Shown here piece by piece: positions 1 to 7,090 of a stretch of DNA of 10,878 nucleotides. A program made the position numbers and the translations under genes. How positions within the stretch are numbered: the first letter of the stretch is position 1; every line of letters begins with the position of its first letter. The notes below the pieces were generated by a model that was given only the letters and a program-made list of their open reading frames with translations, had not been told where the DNA came from and did not search any database. This DNA is from Synechococcus sp. UW140. Its GTDB lineage: Bacteria; Cyanobacteriota; Cyanobacteriia; PCC-6307; Cyanobiaceae. The stretch lies in assembly GCA_945878795.1 (NCBI GenBank), contig CAMDWF010000051.1:1-10878 (forward strand), in the 5' to 3' direction.

Positions 1-1037
1 GCAGGGATCTGCAACATGGTGATGGCGATTCCCTTGGCCAGCTCTTGCTCATAGCCAGAAACCGTGATCCGCTCTGTTTTCGGCTGCCATTCATTTCCTA
101 CCCGCACCAGCTCGCCCCGATCGGCGGAAATCTGGATCAATGCAGGTCCGCGATTGGCTTCCTCCTCACGGTCCTTGCGTTCCTCCTCCTCTTTGGCACG
201 TTGCCCTTCGGCCAGGCGATCGATCTCGGGCTGCAGAGCATTGATATCACCATCCTCAAGTTTCAATTCTAGCTGCCGATCCTTCAATTCTCTTTTTGTC
301 TGGTCAGCAGAGAGATCTCTTCGATCCGATAGATATGCTTTCACGGTCTCCAGGTATCGCTCGCAATTTTTCTTCCGCACCCGAAATGGTTCTTGCACCT
401 CTTCAAAGGCTTTTTTAGCATCTGCTTCACCGATACCGTTGTCTTCGCAAAAATCCTTCAAGGAGTGCTGGTGGGCAATGCTGAGTTTTAAATCTGGCGA
501 TTGGCGCAAAAACTCTAGGCATTTCTCCCTGTAACGTTGCAACTTATCATTTTTCTCTCGCACCTGTCTATTTTTTATTATATCGCTAGCTTTATCAGCG
601 ATAGCTTGTGCAATGCTGTTGTAGACTGAATCCCTTTCATCTTTTTCCCAGGTCGTTATTGGCTTTACTCGCTTATTGCTGGGATCAATGGGCAAGGCTT
701 GAAATTTCGCCAATCCAGTTTTTTCCCACATGCAATCAGACAGCAAGACGGGAATAATCTCAGCAGAGCCACCCTCGCGACGCTCATAGCCGACAGCCAA
801 TTCATTATCCTTGATATATCTTGAGGTTATAAAGTTGACGCTGACTAAAAAAAGAATAATATCGGCCTGCCTAAGTTTTTCTTCTATTGCTTCGTCCCAC
901 TCTTCGCCAGCCTTGATCTGGTGATCCGCCCAGACATCTACGCTATGTCCACATTGCGCTAATTGCCCTAAGTATTTCTTGATGTTATCACAATATTGTT
1001 TATCGTCGTGCGAATAGGAAATAAAAACTTTCACCAT
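1..1037 (-). CDS. TIR-domain protein with tandem helical repeats and the start of a SUMF1/FGE-like domain (C-terminus outside window)
   Basis: The frame is open from an ATG at 1037 to the left edge, giving 345 residues with no stop. Residues 1-146 are a bacterial TIR domain. KVFISYSHDD is the first strand and BB-loop entry, W36 and D38 precede the GEEW segment, and ADIILFLVSVNF leads to E79, the expected catalytic glutamate of NAD-cleaving TIRs. IPVLL and a WEKDE tail close the fold. Residues 169-214 and 228-272 look like two copies of one helical unit. Residues 273-296 are highly charged, a likely coiled coil. At 324-345 the pattern SGYEQEL...ITMLQIP, followed by a partial Ala codon, resembles the entry to FGE/SUMF1-type domains (typically 'ML-IPAG-F-MG'). 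An in-frame ATG at 1064 is an alternative start; neither has a clear Shine-Dalgarno sequence. AAA, GAA and AAT codons are common, unlike the GC-rich neighbours, which suggests transfer. The TIR call is firm, the FGE call probable, and a conflict or signalling role is inferred. Confidence 0.87.
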   Translation of the reverse strand, partial: MVKVFISYSHDDKQYCDNIKKYLGQLAQCGHSVDVWADHQIKAGEEWDEAIEEKLRQADIILFLVSVNFITSRYIKDNELAVGYERREGGSAEIIPVLLSDCMWEKTGLAKFQALPIDPSNKRVKPITTWEKDERDSVYNSIAQAIADKASDIIKNRQVREKNDKLQRYREKCLEFLRQSPDLKLSIAHQHSLKDFCEDNGIGEADAKKAFEEVQEPFRVRKKNCERYLETVKAYLSDRRDLSADQTKRELKDRQLELKLEDGDINALQPEIDRLAEGQRAKEEEERKDREEEANRGPALIQISADRGELVRVGNEWQPKTERITVSGYEQELAKGIAITMLQIP

Positions 1038-1254
1038 GGCCGCGAATTCTGTATCAGCGAGCATAACCAATACCGAGCAAGGCTCCAAACCCTAAACCCT
1101 TGCCACGAAGACAATCAGCCAGACCTGCATTGCCCCGTCCAGAAAAGTTCATGGCTTTGCTCAGAATGGCTCACTCTATATTCGCATTCAGTGCAGGCAT
1201 TGGCTCCCCGTTTCCTCGGGCTCCCGCAGCTGTCGCCGCTCCACCAGCCACAAC

Positions 1255-1986
1255 GTGCCGGCCCCCTTGCCAAGCGACCACTGGTACTCCGAGGTGTTCC
1301 GGGCCCTGCCCGATCTGGTGTGTCGGCTCCTGCCCGGGCTTATCGCCGCCGAGCCAGGCCCCATGGACACCGAAACGGCCTACAGCTTCCGGCCGGTGGC
1401 CCTCAAAAAGGTGGTCCACCATCCCGATGGCGTGCTCTGGCCCCGCCAGCACCCCGGCGGCAGCGAAGCGTTGCCTGTGGTGATTCTGGAGGTGCAGATA
1501 TGCGATGGAACCAGGGTGGATCTCGACGCCCTCGCCAGCGAGCCCGATCTCGATCCCCAACTGGCCCTGCTGACCCTGCCAATACAGAAAGAGCCCGATC
1601 TGGCACTCTGCGCACAGCGCATTTTGGCGCTGCGTCCAGATCTGATCGAGCTGATCCTGCCTATTCTTTCCGAACGTTTTCAAGGTCTTTCTCCCTCCCA
1701 GATCATGGCCACCCTCGGCATCTCCAAAGACTTCTGGCGCCACACCCGCGCCTTTCAAGACATCCTTGCGGAAGGGCGTGAGGAAGGCCGGGAAGAAGGC
1801 CGCCGCCGCGAGGCCAGCACTCTCGCCCTGCGCCAACTGGAACGCCGTTGCGGATCCCTTGACGCCCCCACCTCCGCCCGGATCGAAGCCCTCAGCCTCT
1901 CGCAACTGGAAGAGCTGGCCCTGGCCCTGCTCGATTTCCGCAGCGCCCGAGATCTGCAGACCTGGCTGGAGCTGATGGAACCCTAA
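1255..1986 (+). CDS. DUF2887/Rpn-type PD-(D/E)XK nuclease with DUF4351 tail, apparently internally shortened
   Basis: 243 residues from a GTG start. The N-terminus (SDHWYSEVFRALPDL...) and the HPDGVL...VVILEVQ block match the cyanobacterial DUF2887 group of the Rpn/PD-(D/E)XK superfamily. D58 and the E79-V-Q81 motif would be the metal-binding residues. Residues about 140-175 carry the common 'RF-GLSP-QIMATLGI' and 'REEGREEGRRRE' segments. Residues about 188-240 are DUF4351 (LRQLERRCG...LEELALALLDF). Directly after EVQ the protein jumps to DGTRVDLDAL...DLDPQLALLTLP, which in relatives comes well after the nuclease core. The rest of that core seems lost in frame, so the enzyme may be inactive. 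No Shine-Dalgarno is visible, and the GTG is chosen because relatives begin just before 'YY/YSE-FRALPDL'. Such proteins are multicopy and mobile in cyanobacteria; Rpn proteins are linked to recombination and phage defence. The family is confident, the activity is not. Confidence 0.8.
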   Translation: MPAPLPSDHWYSEVFRALPDLVCRLLPGLIAAEPGPMDTETAYSFRPVALKKVVHHPDGVLWPRQHPGGSEALPVVILEVQICDGTRVDLDALASEPDLDPQLALLTLPIQKEPDLALCAQRILALRPDLIELILPILSERFQGLSPSQIMATLGISKDFWRHTRAFQDILAEGREEGREEGRRREASTLALRQLERRCGSLDAPTSARIEALSLSQLEELALALLDFRSARDLQTWLELMEP

Positions 1987-2123
1987 TGTGGCTGGTGTCA
2001 ACTACGTCGGTGGACAAGCTCGCCAAGATGTTCTTGGTCTTTGTGAAAGTAAGAAATAAAAAATTTTAATAAATTGGCCATAGGATAATGCGGTTAAATT
2101 AATAGCTTGGCAACAAGTCTGTT
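1987..2123. other. AT-rich spacer between convergent genes
   Basis: About 137 bases separate the 3' ends of the Rpn-like gene and the DUF1611 gene. The part from about 2048 to 2107 is strikingly AT-rich, with A and T runs and scattered TTAAT/ATTAA, against very GC-rich flanks. I see no strong GC hairpin with a T tract, so a classical intrinsic terminator cannot be named. A 27-codon ORF starts on the ATG overlapping the upstream stop, but nothing supports it as a gene. The spacer probably serves transcription ending for both genes and may mark the edge of the accessory segment. Confidence 0.4.
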
Positions 2124-3218
2124 TCATTCACCCAGTAAAACCTCCCACAGCCCCTCCCCCCCCTGCCGCACCGGATCGGTGCAAGGCAAACCGGTGCTGG
2201 CGGCCGTAGCTGCCAGGGCCCGCTGCGCCGCTGGCTCATCGAGATGGGCGGTGTTGAGGGCGATGGCCCGCACCCTGGGCGGTGGCGCCGCCGCGGCCGG
2301 CCGGCCCAGGGCCGCCAACCGCTCGACCGCCTCGATCACCTCGCGCAGGGGCGGCATGGCCACCTCTGCATGGTTGCGGATGCTGGTCTGGCCGGCCCGG
2401 TGCACCAGCAGCAGGTCCGTCGGCTGGCTGCCGCGAATCAAGGGCAGCGTCGCCGTGGATCCCGGATGGCAGAGGGATCCCTGGCCCTCCACCAGCAACC
2501 AAGTGTCGGGCCCCGCCGGACCCGCCGAGTCAGTTGGCTCCGCTGCCGCCAGCACCGCCTGCTGCACCGCACCGGCGGCATAGTCCACCCGCACCGCATC
2601 GAGGGGCACGCCTTGGCCGCTGATCAACAGACCCGCCTGGCCGGTGCCGATGAAGCGCGCCTCCAGCCCCCGGCGCCGGGCCGCCGCCAGCAGTTCGAGG
2701 CAAGCACTCATCTTGCCCACCGCCATGTCCGTGCCCACCGCCAACAAACGCCGGCAGGGCAGGGACGCCGCCCGACCCGAGGCCACCGGCAGGTCGGCCG
2801 GCTCCTGGCGCAGGTCCCAGATCCAGGCGCCATCACGACAACTGGCCGCCAGCTGGGGGTCATCGCCCAAACGGGTGTGCAATCCGCTGGCCGCCGACCA
2901 TCCCGCCTCCAGGGCCAGCAGCAGATCGGCGCGCAGGGCCGGCGGCAAACGACCGCCGGAGGGGGCCAGGCCCACCACCGCCACGGGCTTTGGACCGCTG
3001 GCGGGCCGCAGGGGCAGGGCCGCCTGCATCGAGGCCAGCACCGGCACCGGCCGGGCAATGCCCGTCACGCTCTCCAGGTCGGCGCCGGCATGGGCCGGAT
3101 CGATCACCGCCAATATCGGGCCGGGGCGGTAGCGCAACATCGCCAAACCCGTCTTGCCGCTGAGGTTGTCGAGACCGCCGTGCAGCAGAAGCACCACCGG
3201 GGCCTCAGGGCCAAGCAT
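2124..3218 (-). CDS. dgcN: DUF1611 family protein, probable D-glutamate N-acetyltransferase (DgcN-like)
   Basis: 364 residues from the ATG at 3218. This start has a strong AAGGAGG Shine-Dalgarno five bases upstream; the ORF upstream of it is low-complexity read-through. The N-terminal domain (LLHGGLDNLSGKTGLAMLRYRPG...AVIDPAHAG) and the C-terminal P-loop domain are typical of DUF1611. The latter shows GTDMAVGKMS at 162-171 with K169 as P-loop lysine, then GTGQAGLLISG, then VEGQGSLCHPG at 243-253, a Walker-B-like signature, then LVHRAGQTSIR. DgcN proteins of this family acetylate D-glutamate. The product, N-acetyl-D-glutamate, goes to a DgcA-type racemase, and exactly such a gene lies immediately upstream with a 14-base overlap. 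The pair is likely co-transcribed and translationally linked. The family is certain; the D-glutamate substrate is inferred from the neighbour and from characterised marine relatives. Confidence 0.88.
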   Translation of the reverse strand: MLGPEAPVVLLLHGGLDNLSGKTGLAMLRYRPGPILAVIDPAHAGADLESVTGIARPVPVLASMQAALPLRPASGPKPVAVVGLAPSGGRLPPALRADLLLALEAGWSAASGLHTRLGDDPQLAASCRDGAWIWDLRQEPADLPVASGRAASLPCRRLLAVGTDMAVGKMSACLELLAAARRRGLEARFIGTGQAGLLISGQGVPLDAVRVDYAAGAVQQAVLAAAEPTDSAGPAGPDTWLLVEGQGSLCHPGSTATLPLIRGSQPTDLLLVHRAGQTSIRNHAEVAMPPLREVIEAVERLAALGRPAAAAPPPRVRAIALNTAHLDEPAAQRALAATAASTGLPCTDPVRQGGEGLWEVLLGE

Positions 3219-4407
3219 GGGGGCCTCCTTCAGGCGCAGGAACAGGCGGTGGGGTTTGGGGCCTGGTGCCGGCCGTGGTTCGCGGCGGGCTGCCCGCCGC
3301 GGCCAAGACCTCGGCCAGGGAACTTCCGGACCGCAGGCCCACCCCCAGGCCGGCGCCGCTGCCGGCCCGCAAGCCATCGCCTTGCACCAGTTGGGGCCCC
3401 TCGAAGGGATCGTCGATCAAGTTGAGGTGGCTGTCCAGGTCGGGCCAGTTCACCAGGGGCAGCAGCTGGGCGGCGGCCCCATTCAGCAGGGCGCTGTCGG
3501 AATAGCAGCCCAGCATCACCTCCAGCCCCAGCCGCTGGGCGGCCCGGGCCATCAGCAACGCCTCCGACAAGCCACCACTTTTGAGCAGCTTGATGTTGAT
3601 GCCGTCCACATAGGGGGCCAGCCGCACCACGTCCGCCAAGTTCCAGCAGCTCTCATCGGCCACCAGGGCAATCGGGCAATCCAGCTCCAGGGCGGCGAAC
3701 TGGGCCGCATCGGCCTCCGGATCCAGCAGGGGCGGCAGGGGTTGCTCAACCAAAACCACCCCCGCATCCGCCAGCCAAGTCACCATGGCCCGGGCCGTTT
3801 CCAGACTCCAGCCGCCATTGGCATCCACCTGCAGTTCGGCCGGGGCGCCGCCCAGCCGCTGCTGCCGTGCCTCGATGGCGGCGGCCACCGCCAGCACCAG
3901 GGAGCGGTCGTGCTCCACCCCGTCGGGGCTGCCCAACTTGAGCTTGATGCGACTGGCCGGCAGCTGGTCCCACCAGCGCTCCAACCGCTCCAGCACGGCC
4001 GGCACCGCACCCAGCCCCAGGGTGACGCTGGTGGCCACGGCACGCTGGCTATCCAGTCCCCACAAACTGGCCACCGGCAGGCCCAGCCGCTGGCCCCACC
4101 AATCGTGCAGGGCCATATCGACGGCGCAGCGGGCCGGGGGTGAGAGGGGCGCCAGCAGGGGCTCGAGGGCCTGCTGGGGTTGGGGGGACAGGTCCGCCAG
4201 CCGGGGCATCAAGGCTTCCAGTTCGGCAGCGATTTGGGCCGTTTCATAGCAGCGATGGCCCGTATCGAAGCCGCCGCTTTCGCCCCAACCGGTGCAGCCC
4301 TCGGCCTCGATGGCAAAAAGCAGATGCTCCACCGCTGCGGTGGTGCCCCGGCTGATCGCCAACGGCACGGCCTTGGTGAGGCCAAACCGATGCAGGCTGC
4401 AGCGCAT
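3205..4407 (-). CDS. dgcA: Enolase-superfamily dipeptide epimerase / N-acetyl-D-glutamate racemase (DgcA-like)
   Basis: 400 residues from the ATG at 4407. That start gives MRCSLHRFGLTKAVPLAISRG, the usual beginning of cyanobacterial members; the ATG at 4464 would add 19 basic residues without family support. The enolase-superfamily (muconate lactonizing subgroup) active site is complete. KLK (K155, K157) sits at the end of strand two, the metal ligands are D195 in QVDANGGW, E221 in LVEQPLP and D251 in VADES, and the second base is K273 in INIKLLKSGG. Families with this layout include L-Ala-D/L-Glu epimerases and the DgcA N-acetyl-D-glutamate racemases. The adjacent DUF1611/DgcN gene favours the latter, or at least an acidic D-amino-acid role. 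From about residue 362 the protein has a Pro/Gly/Thr-rich tail beyond the usual barrel end, and its coding region contains the ribosome site and start of the next gene. Fold certain, exact substrate open. Confidence 0.9.
   Translation of the reverse strand: MRCSLHRFGLTKAVPLAISRGTTAAVEHLLFAIEAEGCTGWGESGGFDTGHRCYETAQIAAELEALMPRLADLSPQPQQALEPLLAPLSPPARCAVDMALHDWWGQRLGLPVASLWGLDSQRAVATSVTLGLGAVPAVLERLERWWDQLPASRIKLKLGSPDGVEHDRSLVLAVAAAIEARQQRLGGAPAELQVDANGGWSLETARAMVTWLADAGVVLVEQPLPPLLDPEADAAQFAALELDCPIALVADESCWNLADVVRLAPYVDGINIKLLKSGGLSEALLMARAAQRLGLEVMLGCYSDSALLNGAAAQLLPLVNWPDLDSHLNLIDDPFEGPQLVQGDGLRAGSGAGLGVGLRSGSSLAEVLAAAGSPPRTTAGTRPQTPPPVPAPEGGPHAWP
3224..3230 (-). promoter_or_regulatory. 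Strong ribosome binding site of the DUF1611 gene
   Basis: On the minus strand the bases AAGGAGG lie five bases before the ATG at 3218, an ideal match to the anti-Shine-Dalgarno. The site sits inside the last codons of the upstream epimerase gene. It fixes the DUF1611 start at 3218 rather than at the farther upstream in-frame ATG. Most other genes in this window have weak or no such site, so it stands out. Confidence 0.8.
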
Positions 4408-4480
4408 CGCACTTCGGCGGTTCCGGCGGACCTTAACCACTCCGCCGCGCCCCAGAGCCTCCATATCCGAGAATCACCCC
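4408..4480. promoter_or_regulatory. Divergent promoter region between the dgcA-like gene and miaB
   Basis: These 73 bases separate two genes pointing away from each other, so promoters for both must lie here or reach into the first codons of either gene. The bases around 4433-4440 and 4462-4470 are the only AT-richer stretches. I cannot name convincing -35/-10 boxes. Both genes lack a clear Shine-Dalgarno; only a weak GAGA stands about nine bases before the miaB ATG. Confidence 0.35.
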
Positions 4481-5884
4481 ATGACCGCCACCCTCAGCGA
4501 CGCCACCAGCACCCCCCTCGACCCTGCAAGCGGACGGGGGGAGTACTGGATCACCACCTTCGGCTGCCAGATGAACAAGGCAGACTCGGAGCGCATGGCC
4601 GGCATCCTGGAGGCCATGGGCTATCGGGCCGGCCAGGACGAACACAGCGCCGATCTGGTTCTATACAACACCTGTTCGATTCGCGACAACGCCGAGCAAA
4701 AGGTCTACAGCTATCTGGGGCGCCAGGCCCAGCGCAAACGCACCAATCCCCATCTCACCCTGGTGGTGGCCGGTTGTGTGGCCCAGCAGGAGGGCGAATC
4801 CCTGCTGCGCCGGGTGCCGGAACTCGACCTGGTGATGGGCCCCCAGCATGCCAACCGCCTCGAAAGCCTGCTCAGCCGGGTCGAGAGCGGCCAGCAGGTG
4901 GTCGCCACCGACGAGCACCAGATCCTGGAGGACATCACCACCGCCCGCCGGGACAGCAGCGTCTGCGCCTGGGTGAATGTGATCTACGGCTGCAACGAAC
5001 GCTGCACCTATTGCGTCGTGCCGGCGGTGCGGGGGCGCGAACAGTCGCGGCTGCCCGGGGCCATTCGCCTGGAGATGGAGGGTTTGGCGGCCCGGGGCTA
5101 CCGGGAAGTCACCCTGCTGGGCCAGAACATCGATGCCTACGGCCGCGACCTGCCGGGCATCACGCCCCAGGGCCGCCGCCAGCACACCCTCACCGATCTG
5201 CTGCGCGAGGTGCACCAAGTGGAGGGCATCGAACGGCTGCGCTTTGCCACCAGCCATCCCCGCTATTTCACCGACCGCCTGATCGACGCCTGCGCCGAGT
5301 TACCCAAGGTGTGCGAGCACTTCCACATCCCCTTCCAAAGTGGCGACAACGAAGTGCTCAAGGCCATGGCCCGCGGCTACAGCATCGAGCGCTATCGCCG
5401 CATCCTGGAGCGCATCCGCGAGCGCATACCCGACGCTTCGATCAGCGCTGATGTGATCGTCGGCTTTCCGGGCGAAAGCGACGCCCAGTTCCGGCGCACC
5501 GTCGCCTTGGTTAAGGATCTGGCTTTTGATCTGGTCAACACGGCGGCCTATTCGCCCCGCCCCAACACCCCCGCCGCCGATTGGCCCAATCAGCTCCCCG
5601 AAGCGGTCAAGGTCGAACGGCTCGCCGAACTCAATGCGGTGGTCTCAGCCACCGCCCGCCAGCGCAGCGACCGCTTTGTCGGACGGCTGGAGCAGGTGCT
5701 GGTGGAGGGGATCAACCCCCGCAACCCCCTGCAGCTGATGGGACGCACCCGCAGCAACCGGCTCACCTTTTTTGCCGCCGCAGCCGAGGGGGGCCATCGC
5801 TGGGGGGTGGGCGATCTGGTGCCGGTGCGGATTGAAACGGCCCGGCCTTTTTCGCTCAGTGGCCAGGCCCAGGGCCCTGGCTGA
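4481..5884 (+). CDS. miaB: tRNA-2-methylthio-N6-dimethylallyladenosine synthase (MiaB)
   Basis: 467 residues, the usual length. The enzyme is a radical-SAM methylthiotransferase that adds a 2-methylthio group to i6A37 of tRNAs reading UNN codons. The N-terminal UPF0004 domain carries its three cluster cysteines: C29 in TTFGCQMN, C65 in YNTCSIRD and C99 in VVAGCVAQQ. The radical-SAM motif is C171-NER-C175-TY-C178, followed by VPAVRGREQSR. GQNIDAYG, FATSHPRYF, PFQSGDNEVLKAM.RGY and DVIVGFPGE are family blocks. The C-terminal TRAM domain (about 395-460, RFVGRLEQVLVEG) binds tRNA. The start at 4481 was chosen because the upstream in-frame extension overlaps the divergent gene and is low-complexity. 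It lies 108 bases before ddl on the same strand, and a common transcript is possible. Confidence 0.97.
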   Translation: MTATLSDATSTPLDPASGRGEYWITTFGCQMNKADSERMAGILEAMGYRAGQDEHSADLVLYNTCSIRDNAEQKVYSYLGRQAQRKRTNPHLTLVVAGCVAQQEGESLLRRVPELDLVMGPQHANRLESLLSRVESGQQVVATDEHQILEDITTARRDSSVCAWVNVIYGCNERCTYCVVPAVRGREQSRLPGAIRLEMEGLAARGYREVTLLGQNIDAYGRDLPGITPQGRRQHTLTDLLREVHQVEGIERLRFATSHPRYFTDRLIDACAELPKVCEHFHIPFQSGDNEVLKAMARGYSIERYRRILERIRERIPDASISADVIVGFPGESDAQFRRTVALVKDLAFDLVNTAAYSPRPNTPAADWPNQLPEAVKVERLAELNAVVSATARQRSDRFVGRLEQVLVEGINPRNPLQLMGRTRSNRLTFFAAAAEGGHRWGVGDLVPVRIETARPFSLSGQAQGPG

Positions 5885-5910
5885 TCTGCCCTAAAGGCGT
5901 ACCCGGCAGA
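5885..5910 (+). terminator. Weak hairpin after miaB
   Basis: TCTGCC directly after the miaB stop pairs with GGCAGA at 5905-5910 across a 14-base loop. There is no T tract behind it. It could attenuate read-through from miaB into ddl, but the stem is only six pairs and may be fortuitous in GC-rich DNA. Confidence 0.25.
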
Positions 5911-5992
5911 CGGGGGGCGGCCTTGCTCAGGGAGTTGAAGGCCCCCAGAGACTGATACCCTTTGGCCCCTGATCTCCGGCTTGCCGGCCCCC

Positions 5993-7090
5993 ATGCCCAG
6001 CAGCCCCAATCCCCTGCCCGTCGGCCTGGTGTTCGGAGGGGCCTCCGGCGAACACGCCGTCTCGATCCGCTCCGCCCGCACCGTGCTGGAGGCCCTCAGG
6101 ACCGGTGCCAATGCCGACCGCTACGCGCCACGTCTCTTCTACATAGATCGCCAGGGCCGTTGGTGGCCCGAGGCCATCGCCGTCGCCGTGCTGGCCAGCG
6201 GGCTGCCCAGCGAGCCTGCGGCCCTGCCCACCCCGCTTCGCCCCGGCTTCCAGGGTTTTCCCGAGGGGGCCCTTGACGTGGAGGTCTGGCTGCCCGTCCT
6301 GCATGGGCCCAATGGCGAGGACGGCACCATCCAGGGGCTGTTCACCCTGATGGAGCGGCCCTTCGTCGGCTCCGGCGTGCTGGGTTCGGCGGTGGGCATG
6401 GACAAGCAGGCAATGAAGGCGGCCTTCGCCGCCGCCGGCCTGCCCCAGGTGCCCTACGCCTGCCTGGGCGCCGCCGAGCTGGAGGCAAACCCCGACGCCG
6501 TTGCCGAGCACCTGGAGGCCAGCCTTGGCTACCCCTGCTTCATCAAGCCCGCCAACCTCGGTTCATCCGTTGGCATCAGCAAGGCCACCAACCGCAGTGA
6601 ACTGCTGGAGGGCCTGCGCCTCGCCGCCAGCCACGACCCCCGGCTGGTCGTGGAACAAGGGGTTGAGGCCCGCGAACTGGAATGCGGCGTCCTGGGGGTG
6701 CACAAGTTGCGGGCTTCCGTGGTCGGCGAGATCCGCTTCGATGCGGATTGGTACGACTTCGATACCAAGTACAGCGAGGGGCTCAGCCACACGCTCATCC
6801 CGGCCCCGGTGAGCGAGGCGGTGAGTGAGCGGGCCCGGGCCCTGGCCCTTGATGTCTTTCGCGCCGTGGGAGCCAGCGGCCTGGCGCGGGTGGATTTCTT
6901 TTTCAATGAAGAGCTTGACGCGCTCTGGGTGAACGAGATCAACACCTTTCCCGGTTTCACTAGCCAAAGCATGTATCCCATGCTGTGGGCCGCCAGCGGC
7001 TTCCCCCTGGAGGACCTTATTAATAACCTGGTGACGGAAGCGAGAGAATCCTTCCGCCTTCATGACGGTTCTGAGAGGTTGGGTCCATGA
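5993..7090 (+). CDS. ddl: D-alanine--D-alanine ligase
   Basis: 365 residues of the ATP-grasp family. The enzyme joins two D-Ala in the cytoplasm for the peptidoglycan pentapeptide. Visible motifs are GGASGEH at 15-21 (first substrate site), HGPNGEDGTIQG at 104-115, the FVGS...AVGMDK block, PCFIKPANLGSSVGIS at 181-196 (ATP-binding lysine and glycine loop) and DTKYSEG at 257-263. D301, E315 and N317 in VDFFF...VNEINTFPG are the Mg2+ ligands. The tyrosine in KYS is what D-Ala-D-Ala ligases carry and argues against a D-lactate (vancomycin-type) ligase. The ATG at 5993 is preferred to a TTG four codons earlier; no clear Shine-Dalgarno exists. Its TGA overlaps the next ATG by four bases (ATGA), so the next gene is probably translationally coupled. 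Confidence 0.97.
   Translation: MPSSPNPLPVGLVFGGASGEHAVSIRSARTVLEALRTGANADRYAPRLFYIDRQGRWWPEAIAVAVLASGLPSEPAALPTPLRPGFQGFPEGALDVEVWLPVLHGPNGEDGTIQGLFTLMERPFVGSGVLGSAVGMDKQAMKAAFAAAGLPQVPYACLGAAELEANPDAVAEHLEASLGYPCFIKPANLGSSVGISKATNRSELLEGLRLAASHDPRLVVEQGVEARELECGVLGVHKLRASVVGEIRFDADWYDFDTKYSEGLSHTLIPAPVSEAVSERARALALDVFRAVGASGLARVDFFFNEELDALWVNEINTFPGFTSQSMYPMLWAASGFPLEDLINNLVTEARESFRLHDGSERLGP

Noticed and set aside
1054..1152. Small 32-codon minus-strand ORF just upstream of the TIR gene, overlapping its alternative ATG
   Set aside because: Gly/Leu-rich, with no ribosome site or known relative; could be a leader peptide but nothing supports it.
996..1781. Plus-strand ORF of 261 codons crossing the TIR start and the Rpn-like gene
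   Set aside because: Its Arg/Pro/Ala-rich translation spans two real genes and the gap between them; it is a shadow frame.
1171..2001. Long minus-strand ORF (276 codons) opposite the Rpn-like gene
   Set aside because: It mirrors the codon pattern of the real plus-strand gene in GC-rich DNA; its translation is low-complexity and resembles no family.
1986..2069. 27-codon ORF starting on the ATG that overlaps the stop of the Rpn-like gene
   Set aside because: Too short, with no ribosome site, and it runs into the AT-rich spacer; no recognisable protein.
2244..3425. 393-codon plus-strand ORF opposite the DUF1611 gene
   Set aside because: Gln/Gly/Arg-rich shadow of a gene with clear domain motifs on the other strand.
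3154..4143. 329-codon plus-strand ORF opposite the epimerase gene
   Set aside because: The opposite strand has the complete enolase-superfamily active site; this frame is His/Gln/Gly-rich with no motif.
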